Positions 51,301 through 63,357 of a DNA stretch of 64,000 bases are shown in pieces (position 1 is the first letter of the stretch; the number at the start of each line of letters is the position of its first letter). A program made the position numbers and the translations under genes. This DNA comes from Hepsetus odoe (Eukaryota > Chordata > Actinopteri > Characiformes > Hepsetidae), in assembly GCA_017165825.1 (NCBI GenBank), contig CM029367.1, positions 17,662,945 to 17,726,944 of the forward strand, in the 5' to 3' direction. The notes under the pieces are model-generated. The model was given only the letters and a program-made list of their open reading frames with translations, had not been told where the DNA came from and did not search any database.

Positions 51301-54300
51301 ATCTGGAATTTGGAAAGTCCCAGCTTGGTTGCACAGTTGTTCATTAACATTTAGTGTAAACATAATTTAAAGACTTTTCATGTTAAGATACATTTATGAG
51401 CATTAAGAAAAAAATTTAAATACAGAAAAAAGTTGTAGGATATCCTGTATTGATGACCTTTAGCAATACAATAGACTAACGTAACGGTTTATCTATTAGG
51501 AAATAAAGGTTGAAGGTTAAGGCTAACATTGTTAGTAACCAGAAAAAAGACATATATTTCAGACAAAGGTTGAGGCTAATATTTTTATGTAAAAAGAGGA
51601 AGGGGGACAGAGCAGTGCAGTTTGTCTTTTGAAGAGTTTGTCTTCTTATGTCCTACTCTTGGCTTTGGCTGCCCTACTAGACGTTAGCATGGAGATGGTT
51701 TGACAAAGGTTATTATGGGTGATTACAGTGCCAGACTTTACAGAAACATTACTGTTTTGAATTGGACCATAATACTGAGAAACACATAAAGCACACATCA
51801 GCTACACCCTTGTGTGTAGTGCACTTTTCAAAAAAATTGTTTATGCTGCGATATAGTCTACACAGCAGGTTGGGTTTCTCTAGCTGTAAAATTTATGTCA
51901 TTGCTCTCTTTTCCCCCTAACACTAAATATAAATATGGACAGCTGAGGTGGGTAAAGTATTTCCAGTATTTCCTGGATTTAGTGTGGAACTTGTTAATGC
52001 CAATAGATGTCTGACAAAACCTTTAATTGGGTTTATTGATAGCAAGCAGAATTTATTGAGCAGCTGACTTTTAATGTTATACACGGATTATCATTTGTTT
52101 CTACAGTTCATTTGAAATGATTTTATTTAGCCTGTACTTTTAATTAGGCATGTAATGGCAATGCTTTACAGACTCAGTAAGTAGGCACTATGCACAGGAA
52201 ACAAGACAATAAATGTGTTGTAGGTGCTGTCTAGAATAAATGTGTTCAGAGTGAGTGGCTTTAAGGTGGAATTTCACTGATCCTTGCCAATCTAATTTGT
52301 TTTTCGTGGCATCTGATTAGCCTTTCAATTGCTGTGATTATAAGACAAGCTCTTGTGTTTTCTCAGCTGACATTTAGTGGAATCTAGCTGCAGGCCAGCA
52401 ATCAGCCATCCTCTGCCCTCTAATAGCAAAAACATGGCCCAGGATCCACGCCCCACTTTTAATGAGAATTAGTGTTTCTCAACAAAAGGACATGTTTTCT
52501 TTGTGTGTATAGTATGTAATCTCATCATTATTGTACATATCTGGAATATCATTTGTAGTATTTTGAAAAATTATGATGGCATTGCTGGTAAGCAGTTAGT
52601 GCCAGATCTGGGTGCAAATGATATTGAATTAAATCATTATTCTGTGAACCCCTTTCTCTAGTTAGCTTGCACTGTTAAAATTAAATAACTTAGTTAAAGA
52701 ACCTTAATATTTGTGTTAAAATTGGATGTTTGAGTGTCTGCAATGTCTGCAACGTGTTCTTTTAAGGTTTTTCCACCTTTTTTTCTTAAACTAATAATAT
52801 GTTTAACCCAAAAGCCTGTTAAGAACTTTTATTTTTAAGATAGGATGAATCTACTTTCAGTATACAGAGGAGCCCTTTAAAGTAAGATTTGTATTTTGAA
52901 GTTTTTTTTTTTTAGTCCCACCGTCCTTAATATTATCAACAGCAGACACCAAATGGGCCATGGTTTCAAAGCCAGTCAGGAACCATGAACAAATGTCTTT
53001 TTGGTCTTTTATACTACAAAAGGAAGGTGAAAGTGGCCATGACAGCTGTTTATTTTCACAGCAGTAAAAAATCCCCGTCTTTGCCTGAAACACAAACCTG
53101 ACTGCTCTCTGCTCATTAAAGGATCAGACAGGTAAGGTATTTTTGTTTGAGTTCATCCTCTTTAAAGGTCCCCATGCACCAATGTAAAGTAGATTAACAA
53201 AATTATCTGCACAGCAGATTCAGGGAACATGCATTGTGGTTCTACTTTATTGCCACAGTCTGCTTGAATATTGTAAATCCATAAACACTATTTCACACTA
53301 CAATGCACTGCTGTTTGAGGCCCTTGTAAAATTATTAGGGAAATGCCATTCTGAGCTAGGAGCTCAAAATTAGGCCTTCTAATGTGGTTCTATAAAATGA
53401 TAAAATACAAAATTGATTATATAGTTGTAAAATTAAAGTTTAAAATGAGATAAAAAATGGTTTTGTTCTAAATAAAAGAAGTTATAAAACTTATTACATA
53501 AACAAAACTACAGAAATCATAAGACACACAAAAGTGAAAGCACAATTCACACTGAATAATTGCGTAATATTCAAGTACTTTTGCAGCCTTCTTAGAGATC
53601 GACCAGACAGTGAGAAAAACAACAGAAAAGTTGGCAACTCCTTTGGGGAATATCTATGTCTTCCCGTCTGAGCTACTGAGCAAAATTTACCGAACATAAG
53701 TCTTTCAGCTGTGTGCTTTCCAGCAGCAAAAGGTAACACAGACTAGTAAAGTCCTTTGGATATTACCCCATTCCAGTGCTAAAGTCAGCAGTTTTCTGTA
53801 TTTAACCGTATCTAGCATTTACATAAATATGGCCTAACTGAGAGTAGGAGTCAAATGTTTCCTTTTAATCAAAGCTCAATTAAAGAGTTTTTCTCTGTCT
53901 CTTCTGATTTCTGTCTCTGAGGCATTGTCGTGCATCATTAGCTTAGACTTTCGGCAAAGCCCTGTGGACTACCTTAGAAGCAGGTGCAGGAAAGCCTCTT
54001 CTACAGCATCTGTTTTTTAAATCCTTTGCTTTTGTCTCAGGAAGGCATGTTGCTGCTCTGCTCACCTCTTTCTAAATCAACTGATCTCTATCCAGCTCAC
54101 AGCTGTCAAAGTCCTCCTAACACTTAGGGATGCAGGCAAGTCTGAGCATTTACTACATCATTTTGAAAAAAGATATCTTTTTTATCTAGCTTATCTTATC
54201 AAAATAAGTTTTTCAAAAAGGATAATGTCATGGAACAACCACTTTTGGTTCCCCACAGAACATCCAAGTAGATGATTCTATTGAACTACTGTTAAACTGT

Positions 54301-56617
54301 TGAACCTTTTAAAAGATAAAATAAACTCTAAATAATATACCGACCCAGAACTAAATCTCTACAGACTCAGAACTAAACTGGGCTTTTCTGTATTGGTATC
54401 CACACTGCAATCTTCTACAGTGAGCCTGGCCCTTGTAAACTGGGACCTAGCACTCCTATACTGGGACATCCAAAAACTGGAGCTTCAAGCAGAATCCTGT
54501 CTATGTCATAGACAATGAACTTTAGTGTCCAGATTGTCAAAAACATCTCATTGCTTTCCTCTCCCTCTCCACACCTGTTAAGTCTACATGCTCTACAGCT
54601 CAGGAAGGATTTAAGAAGGAGCAGGTTGATGAAGAGCAGCACACGCGACCTGAAACATTGTGCATAACACAATGAGTTTCCAAAATGGCCTTGCAAGCTG
54701 CAGGCCAAGTAGGACAGTACAAGGTGATGGACAGGCAGGAAGGATCCTCAAACTTCTCTTCTCTAACTCTCAGAACCTCTGTCCTTTTCTCTTTCATTGT
54801 TTTGTTCTTCTGATCCATTTTGCATCTGGCTATTAAGCCGAGTTTTTGGCCCACAGTCTAACATTTTACTACGTTATGGAAGAGGCTAATATAATGTTAT
54901 CTATCCACAGAGAAGAAAATATGTAATTCAACATTAACAACAAGTACAGTGGGAACAAAGCATAAATGCACAGAAAAAAAAAGAAAAATGCTTCTGTCTA
55001 ACGTAAAAACACAGGAAGCAACCACTATGAAACAATATTTAGCTTCTACAACTTAGATTTTTAGTGATATATTTATGTCTTAAAGATAATTACATTTGTT
55101 ATAATGCTCTGTAATCAATTTGTTGCACTGTGGCTGTTAAATCTTTCGGAAGCACAATCTGAATGAGAAGCAAAACCAGAGGTCCAGAGGCCAAACTAAT
55201 CTTAGATTTGGTGTGTGGGTTGATGCTGCCTGAGAGCATGACCAAACAGAAAAAAAGCCCAAACAGGACCCAGACCAGGCCAAAAGTTGATGCTGAGGCA
55301 GCTCTTTTTACTCAGCCAGGCCACTCAAAGCAGACCTCGCCCAATGACCTAACCCACCATCAGCCCAATGCAATTAAACCCTGTGGTCCAGTAATTCAAA
55401 GGGCCAACCTTTATTTTTGGAGGCCCAGAAATATCACCAAAGTTCTTATTAATGATGGTAATGATATATGATAAGTGAATATACTTTCATCTAAACCTTG
55501 CAGCTCTCATGGGGTCATATTACCAGAGTTGATTAGCACAGATGTTAGATTAGAAAAGGCCAGCCAGCCAGCCAGATACATTTTCCTAGATCCAACAGAA
55601 ATAGGTTGTTTATTCAGTGCACAGTGTAGAACTGGCAACTCTTTATTTTGTTATAATTTAAAAGTGACGCTGTACAAATAGACACACACAAGCCCTGTGC
55701 AGTAAGTCACCTTTAACCTCAAATCCTCACTGTAAAAGCAAAGGTCTGAAGTGATGACAAATTGCTGTTCCTTTTTCATTTCGTCCACTTTACCAAAATT
55801 TCTTCAATCATCAACTGTGAGTAAAAAATGTTGTTTTAAATTTTGTATTGAGTAAATTGGTAAAATGGTCTAAATGAACAGCAGAAAGTAGACAGCCCCC
55901 AGAGGAAAGAGCTATAGCTTCAGTTATTGGCCAAGACACTGAAAGAAAACATACAGCTGTGAAAACGAGCAATATATCAGATGTCACCAGACAAATAAAC
56001 AGAGCAATTCAATGGACTCACTTTGACTATAGAAGATCCTCAGAGTGTGGAATTTAAGCCTCTTTAACACAACACATTGATCATGTCCAAATGATTTTCA
56101 CTGAGCTATGAGGTTGTTTTTCTTTCTGCTTTACAGGGACTGCTGCTCTGCCTCTGCAGGGTACCTGTTTATAATTTATACTTCCTAACACTGTATTAAC
56201 AAGTGCCTGAGACTGAGGCTGAGGCTGAGGTGAGCGGAGGCTGAAAAATATTAAAAGATGGAAAAAATGAACCCTTTAAACTTTAATTAATGGCTATATT
56301 TTATTTGTTTCCATGTGGAGCAGCACACTAGACACTAGTAAAATAGCTGGAATGAAGAGGCCAGATGTTTACCAGCAGAACTAATTATCACAATGTCCTA
56401 CTACAATGTGCTCTGATAAGTTATTTTTGGTAATAATAAATTTATGTCAGTTAGTGCCTTGCCTTTGAATTATCAAGAATAGGTTAGGAGGGTCCAATGG
56501 AACAGAATACAAAACACAGGGATTTCTTACAAAGTTTTAGGCTTTGAATTAGGTTTTGATCTCTGACTGCTATGCCTATATAATCATCTGCTAACACAAA
56601 TAATATTTTTGATTCAC
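48362..56617. other. About 8.3 kb of repeat-poor, gene-free DNA
   Basis: This is the longest stretch without a recognised mobile element, gene or microsatellite. Locally GC-moderate blocks, for example about 52260-52480, could be conserved non-coding elements, but alignment would be needed. A GAGGCT-like short repeat is near 56213-56243. ORFs up to 102 codons lack support. Confidence 0.55.
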
Positions 56618-56627
56618 TGTTTTTGGT

Positions 56628-56867
56628 TGGGCAGTGGTGGCCTAGTGGTTAGGGTGTTGGCCGAATGATCGGGGTTCGAGCCCCTTCCCAATAGGTTGCC
56701 CTGAGGTACCCTTGAGCAAGGTGCCGTCCCCGTCACGCTCCTCCCTGCGATGGGCTGGTGACCTGTCCAGGGTGTGTCCCCGTCCTTCACCCTGTGTGAG
56801 CTGGGATGGACTCCAGCACTCCCCCGTGACCCTGCTTGGGACAGGCGGCAGAAAATGACTGACTGAT
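56628..56867 (+). mobile_element. Chimeric retroposon: SINE head fused to GC-rich repeat tail
   Basis: Positions 56628-56745 are the main SINE's tRNA-like head and body (GGGCAGTGGTGGCCTAGTGG, B-box GGTTCGAGCCC, CTGAGGTACCCTTGAGCAAG). At about 56746 the sequence switches to the second family (GATGGGCTGGTGACCTGTCC, CCTGCTTGGGACAGGCGGCA) with a TGACTGACTGA tail. Direct repeats TGTTTTTGGT at 56618-56627 and 56868-56877 flank the whole unit, so it inserted as one RNA-derived piece. Confidence 0.85.
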
Positions 56868-56877
56868 TGTTTTTGGT

Positions 56878-57917
56878 AACAGATAAAAAACTTCAAAGTA
56901 CACTTATATTACAAGTTAATGGGAAGCTGCACTAACACATTGGCACAATAATTGGTGCATTTCCAATTAAGAGGCTTTCTTTTCTTTTGCTAAGAACAGG
57001 AAATGCATCATGGATAGCATGTAGTGTATGTTTAAATTAAACTTTAAACTTTGACTGTGGTAATCAATTAGTTGTTATGAATTCAGCAGACTGGTAGTTG
57101 ACTGGAGCTTTCTTTAATAGGTAAACTGTAATAACTATTGTTCTCAGAAATGTTCTCTAAATCTCCCATGTTCTTCCTCTAGTTCAGGCAAACATGACCA
57201 CTACCTAGACATCTTCTGTCAGTCAGCTTCAGATAAGCTCCCGTGCCTCATTTATTACAGTGCTGTAAAAGCTTGGGTTTAATTTACACATACACTCTAT
57301 GTTCTATTACTAGATGAAGTGCAGGTTTTTTTGTCCCACTTCATATAAGGCCTTTGTGCCACAGGCAGACAGGTGCCTCCAATCAGTTAGTGGCAAGCTG
57401 CGAAAAGCTGCTTTCCTCCTCCTGAGAAAAAAAGGATCTGACCATAAGTGCTGCTAGGCCTGTAATTTATTTGATGTGAATGTCAGCAATACTTTAATAT
57501 CCAAAACGAAGATTCTGAGGGTGGAGTGCAAGACTAATTATAGAAGTGTGAGAGAACCACATTGGCCTCATGGGGCCTGAGGCTAGTGCTAACCACTAAC
57601 CCAGGACCGTCATCTGCACCTCATGTCATTTAAAAGAGAGCAGCTTTTGGCATACTGGTTACCCTTCAATGAGGTAAAGAACGGGAAAATAACAAGTGAT
57701 GAGGAGGGAACATTGTGGTTCAGTAAATCTTGCTTTCGTTAAAATCTGCACAGGGATTGGACCATCCATTAGAACATGTGCAATCCATGACTATTCCAGT
57801 ATGTAATAATGCAGTGTTCAGAGCAGGGCTAGTAATTTTGATTAGAAGAAATTGTTTCTGTTTAGCCATATTAAATTATTCTAATTCAGATTAATATGAA
57901 TGCTTTCATAAATATGT
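56878..57917. other. Intergenic DNA without recognised features
   Basis: No gene or repeat was identified between the chimeric retroposon and the copy-5 Tc1 derivative. Confidence 0.6.
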
Positions 57918-58471
57918 ATAGTACTGTGCAAAAGTTTTAGGCAGGTGTGACAAAATGCTGTAAACAAAGAATGCTTTCAGAAATCTAAACAATGATTGTT
58001 TATTTTTATCAATTTACAAAATGCAAAGTGAGCGAACAAAAGAAAAATCTAAATCAAATCAATATTTGATGTTACTACCTTTTGCCTTCAAACCAGCATC
58101 AGTTCTTCTAGGTACACTCGCACAAAGTCAGGGATTTTGTAGGATTATAGTCGGTGTGTGATCAACCAGTTTTAGCAAACAGGTGCTGATGATCATCAAT
58201 GTCACACGGAGGTTGAAACACAGTCATGTTTGGAATAACCTACCAGCCGAGTTCCTTCACAAACTGTGTGCAAGTGTACCTAGAAGAACTGATGCTGTTT
58301 TGAAGGCAAAGGGTGGTCACACCAAATATTGATTTGATTTAGATTTCTCTTTTGTTCATTCACTGCATTTTGTTGACTGATGAAAATAAATGATGAACAC
58401 TTCCATTTTTGAAAGCATTCTTTGTTTACAGCATTTTTTCACACCTGCCTAAAATTTTGCACAGTACTGTA
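57918..58471 (+). mobile_element. MITE-like Tc1 derivative (copy 5)
   Basis: About 554 bp is bounded by ATAGTACTGTGCAAAAG and GCACAGTACTGTAT. The centre (CAAAGTCAGGGATTTTGTAG, GTGTGATCAACCAGTTTTAG, GTTGAAACACAGTCATGTTT) matches copy 4. The right arm carries the transposase C-terminal stub (CASVPRRTDAVLKAKG). Confidence 0.85.
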
Positions 58472-58587
58472 TACTTAAAAATAGTTTTTCCGCTTGCTAG
58501 CACTTTTGTAACAGTTTTAGCCAGAGCACCAGTTGCACCTGCAAATGATTTGAAGCTTGTAGTCTAAATGATTAGCCTCTGGGGATG

Positions 58588-58640
58588 AGAGAGAGAGAGA
58601 GAGAGGGGGGGGGAGCGAGAAAGATAGAGAGAGAGAAGGT
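58588..58640. repeat. (GA)n purine-rich microsatellite
   Basis: GAGAGAGAGAGAGAGAGAGG, a G9 run, then interrupted GA units. The strand is purine-only for much of its length. Confidence 0.9.
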
Positions 58641-61537
58641 AGCAGAGGTTATATTGACTATTTGTCCCTCCACAGGTCTGTAAAACTCAAGTAGGTGATG
58701 AAGGCCTTCAAAATTTGCTGTGCACTATTATAATAAATTGGTGAACAGGTGTGTGTGCGGTTTATTAAAGATAACATCTGTTCAATATATGGCTCCCACT
58801 CATTGTTTTACACTGCTTGAAGTGTTTGTAAACAATTACATGGATTCCTACATTTATTGGAAAATAATTAAGAAACTTAAATTAAGACTTAAAAACTTGC
58901 ACAAATAGCTGAAGTTAACCACTCTTTAATCAGGCACCAAGTCTATTCAATCTGTGAGTGAATCGTGGGATTCTATTTATCTCTTGATTTATTTTAATTC
59001 CCTACTTTTCATTTACTTCCGCATGTGCAGAATTTACTTCCTTCCTTATCACAGGGTTATCAGGTCACACAGCCATTAGATTGCTCCTAAATTGTATTGT
59101 CCAGCTGCAGGGTGCTTGATGGAGATTGGCTGAATTCTTCCAAATAGTCATCACAGTAAAAAAACCACACAGTACATTATAGATTTATGAGTGGAAGGTT
59201 ATTGTAAAAGACAGATCCATTCTTAACTAGGCTATACAATGATTTAAAACTACTAATGTGAATGGTTAGCCACTAACATATTTTCATATGCTCAGAGAGG
59301 AATGACATGCCAGTTCCAATACTGTTCATCATTAAGGCTCTGAGCTTAAACAATTTAAAGATTTTTTTAAATGACCATATAGGAAATGACCATTGATCTG
59401 ATTTTTCCATTATTGGGAAAAGCTTTGAAGCTGCTTGTTATCAGAGGGTGATTGGTTTAGCAGACTTATCTGCATATGGAGAACTACAGAACTATAAAGT
59501 GTTAATGGTAAATGATCAGACAGGAAAACCAAAGGGAAAAATGTGAAGCTATAGCAAATAATTGAAAACAGACAAAGGGTAACTGGGAAAAACATGCTTT
59601 ATTTCCATTTCAGCTCACCTTAGAATCTAACTGGCCCTACAGAACCACTTAGTGTTACAGCATTGATAGAAACTAATTTTACAGACCAGATCCTGTTTTT
59701 ACTTCCTGCACAGAAACATCTTTCTTTTAAAAACAAATTTGATTTAAACTTGTGGCATATTCACCCTGAGTCTCTTTTTTTCGCTCCAGAGACAGCTGGT
59801 CATATTATAATTACAGAGGTTTTCAACACTGAGTTCATTAAATGTCTTGGAGAGGGTCCAGCTCACGTGTAATAAGTCTATAAAGGGCTCAGATGTGGCT
59901 GACAGTGGAGGGAACATCTCTGGGTTTAAATAAATCACAGCTGGAGACACAAGTCAGGAAATTCTCTATTAGCTTTTTAAAGGCTGTGGAAAGCGACTCT
60001 AATCTAAGTCCATGTGGTTTTGTAAATGCAATTAGGGCAGCCGCTGCTTGAGGTTGACCGTTTTGGTTCTTCACCACTCATCTGCTCTATGACCACAGTC
60101 TTAGTTTTTACAGACAGCAAAATGGCAAACATGTTATAGTTATTATTTCTGACATGACCATTAATTAAAGGATTAATGGAAATCGGACATAACAGTCATA
60201 TTCAGAGGAGGATGCATGTAATTTAGGGTTTGTCTTCATAGGCTTAGCAAACTGATGAAAAGGGGATTTCCGTTAATATAGCATCTGGGAGAAGACTCAA
60301 GCTGAGAGGAAATTATAGAATTCAAATTCAATAATGCTGTTTTAGTTTCTGTATATTGCATTACACAACTCAATATAACCTTACAGTATACATTTGTGTG
60401 TGCATAGTTCAAAAGACATTGAGTGCTCATTGCTAGTTGGCAGCTGAACAGCACACACACATGCACACATGCCTCAGGGCCAGAATTAAGATGCCGTTCA
60501 GTCTGCTCCATCAGTCCTTTCCAGTTATCACCTACCAAATATTTTCTAAGAGCCAGGTCACATGGACTTTGTGTACTGGGGACAACTGTCCTTTTGTCTT
60601 CAAATGTGGAGTGCTCCCTTTGATCTCCTGTTTGATATAATAACAGCTCCAGTGTTGCATAGAGTATAAAAAACCTTCACTCTAGTCATTAATTTTTTTA
60701 AATGAGGCATAAGTAGAAGTACTTTTCCTCAAACAACTTGTGTAGAAATAATATTAGCAACTGCTTAACTACTTCAGTACATACTTATTGAACTGCAGTG
60801 GAGCTTCTTAGCCCACTAGTTATTAGTGTATCAACCCTGGTGTGACCCTTTATAACCCTTTATAAAGCGGTACAGATGCTTTCTCCAATCTGCTATACTA
60901 AATTAAACCTGGATGAAAAGGGGATTTGTTACTACGTAACAATGTTTCTTTAACAAAAGATTTAAAAGCACAAATTCAAATTCAGGTTTTCTGATTGCAA
61001 TTGTAAGCATTTAGCATCCACCTCTATTCACAGACATCAGGGTCTATATTATTATCTAATGCAAAATAAAAGAGGGCAGATTTGAACAAAGGCTGCTTCA
61101 TACTGAAGTGAATGCTGTCTTCTGCAAAATGTGTTTATATAAAGCAAGCCTAGCTGTTTGCTCCAAATTCACAGCCCAATTTGCAATAAAAAAGGAACAA
61201 TTCATAGCAGCCATGGCAGAAACTGCTCCTAAGGGGAGAAAACAGCTTTTTCCCTCTAGCCAGATTTTCCCATTTGTAAGGCACAGCAATACATCACCAA
61301 TACATACAGGGTGGTGTAAATTACATAATTATATTGATGAAGGCGTAAATTAGATCAGCAGGTTGTTTTAATTAATGTTTGCAGTTCCTGCATGTTCACA
61401 TGTCAAGTGGTGCTGTCATATTAAATAATCACTTAAAGCAATCCATAATGACTGGAGTACTGGCAAGAGGGACCGGACTTTCCTAATGATTGTGATGATC
61501 AATATTAAATGGAAATTTTGCAGCTGTACAGTTTTGG
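58641..61537. other. Gene-free intergenic DNA
   Basis: No gene or mobile element was recognised. ORFs of 60-100 codons lack motifs or splice partners. Confidence 0.6.
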
Positions 61538-61745
61538 GGGAGGGGTAACCTAGTGGTTTGAAACTAGGCCCCTGAATTTGCCCTGAGGTACACTTGAGGA
61601 AGGTACTGTCCCCAACCCTGCTCCCTGGGCGCATTATATGACTGCCTAACTGCGTGTGATAGGTGGAAGGCAGAGCAGCATTTCATTGTGGTTCACTGTG
61701 TGTTGTGCTGTAGTGTTCACAATAACAAAAAGTAATTTTCAAATT
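61538..61745 (+). mobile_element. Diverged tRNA-derived SINE
   Basis: GGGGTAACCTAGTGGTTTGA (degraded A box), TTTGCCCTGAGGTACACTTG and GTTCACTGTGTGTTGTGCTG, then an ACAATAACAAAAAGTAATTTTC tail. The B-box stretch is deleted, so its own pol III promoter is broken. 61746-62214 has no recognised feature. Confidence 0.75.
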
Positions 61746-62214
61746 GTATGTCTACATGAGAGACAAGTATTACAGGTCAAAAGGGGTGACACTTATTGGT
61801 TAAATAAGATCAACAGATCTGTATTAGGGGTAATTATAACAGCGACATAGAGTTACTGTAACGCGATATTGCTCGTTTTTATTCCACTTTATAAATCGAC
61901 TTTGGTACTAATCTAGGGCTCTTGTCTTTGGAGATGCACTGGAGAGTCAAAATCACTATCAATTTATGGAGTATTCTTTTTAATTATTTTCACCAACATT
62001 TAGATTTCCAGGACGATTAGAAGAAGAGAGAGAGAAAAAAAAACATTTATAGGCTTTCAGTTATTAAAATATTTCAAAATTGCTCTGTAAACTTCTTAAA
62101 ATGGAAGCTCTGACTAAAAAGTGACAGCACAAATGAGTGTGACTTGGCTTCCATTACGCATGCTCTCTGCCTTCAATGCCAACGACTGACGACCCCACGA
62201 CCCCACAACTGACG

Positions 62215-62678
62215 ATGACTGGTGGCCCCAGTGGTTAGGGAGTTGGCCACAGAATCGGAAAATTGTAGATTGTGGGTTCAAACCAGTACCAGTACCTGAC
62301 CAGTAGGTTGCCCTTAGGTACCCTTGATCAAGGTACCGTCCCCGTCACTGCTCTCTGGGCGCTTTCATAGCTTAACATCAAAGTGACTATTCTTGTCATT
62401 GCGAGAACAGTACAGCACAGCACACAGTGAACCACAATTAGATCTCTGCATTTAATCCATGCAAACACTGTGCAGCAGGGGGCAGCTCCTGGGGAGCAGT
62501 GATGGCAATGGTACCCCGGTACCTTGCTCAAGGGTACCTCAGGACATCCTACTGGTAAAGGGTTTGAACCCACAATCTTGTGATCCTGGGGCCAACTCCC
62601 TAACCACTAGGCCACCGCTGCCCCAAAGCAAGGTGTGTGAACTCACAATGACAAGAATAGTCACTTTCACTTTCACTC
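62215..62678 (+). mobile_element. SINE split by an inverted SINE
   Basis: A plus-strand copy starts ACTGGTGGCCCCAGTGGTTA, runs to GGCGCTTTCATAGC at about 62371, and resumes with CACAATGACAAGAATAGTCA at about 62645. Between them lies a complete reverse copy (62386-62625) ending CTAGGCCACCGCTGCCCC. The pair forms a large imperfect inverted repeat about 200 bp upstream of the col13a1 TATA-like box. Confidence 0.75.
62386..62625 (-). mobile_element. Inverted SINE nested in another SINE
   Basis: The reverse copy runs from tail GTGACTATTCTTGTCATTGC to head GGCCACCGCTGCCCC, with GTGCAGCAGGGGGCAGC and CTCAAGGGTACCTCAGGAC inside. A short AAAG occurs at both junctions and may be a minimal target-site duplication. 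Confidence 0.8.
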
Positions 62679-62870
62679 ATTTGAGACGGTCAACTTGAAC
62701 GGACTGTCTGTAACACAATAATAGACCTTACTAAGGGAAATGTGAATATGATATAAAAACAGTGCTTGTTGGCATATTTATTCATGTGTTAGACGAGAGA
62801 ATGATTAGAGTGGATGCTGAAGGCATTTTTGCGCCTTGCAGATCAAAGGGTCAGTTTACATCTGGGCTCC

Positions 62871-62878
62871 TAAATATA
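62871..62878 (+). promoter_or_regulatory. TATA-like box of col13a1
   Basis: TAAATATA lies directly before a CpG-rich leader (62900-63110) and about 480 bp upstream of the col13a1 start codon. It would place transcription initiation near 62900. Inferred from position and context only. Confidence 0.45.
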
Positions 62879-63236
62879 CTCTCCTCAGCCAGAGCTCCAG
62901 CGCCGCCCCGATGTTTAGTGCGGCCAAATGAGAAGGAGGAGCCCCCGGAGCCCGTCAGCGCGCAGCCCAGTGTGGAGGGTCTCTCCTTTCACAGTCTGCC
63001 CAGCGCTCCAGCGCGCCACTGACAGTCCCTCACACGGCGGCGCAGTGAGAACTTCCAGCCGAGCCCAACCTGCCCTCATCCAGCAAAGAGCACCTCCATC
63101 AGAAGAAGCATGCGTCTGCTCAGTTCATCTTAAACCTCACCGTTTCTTCCTCATCTCCTCTCTGACATGAAAAGGCCAGTGTGACGACTTTAAGAACACC
63201 TCGAGGAATTCCTGGACTACGGTGCTGACCACATTT

Positions 63237-63314
63237 ATGACGAAATCCGCTTTGATGTTGAAGTCCGCTTTGATGTTGAAGTCCACGCCGTTTGCTGTTG
63301 TTTCTCATGAGTAG
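63237..63314 (+). other. Upstream ORF in the col13a1 leader
   Basis: ATG at 63237 opens a 25-codon frame (starting MTKSALMLKSALMLKS, ending VVSHE) that stops with TAG at 63312-63314, 43 nt before the first col13a1 ATG. Its middle is a perfect tandem duplication of an 18-bp unit (63246-63263 and 63264-63281), so the peptide repeats SALMLK. If it lies in the mature leader it could reduce initiation at the main frame. Confidence 0.5.
63246..63281. repeat. 18-bp perfect tandem duplication in the leader
   Basis: Two identical copies of TCCGCTTTGATGTTGAAG. The length is a multiple of three, so the upstream ORF stays open across it. Confidence 0.95.
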
Positions 63315-63357
63315 AGCAGTCCGTAGGTGAGATTACACTGGGACAGATAGAGTTTTG

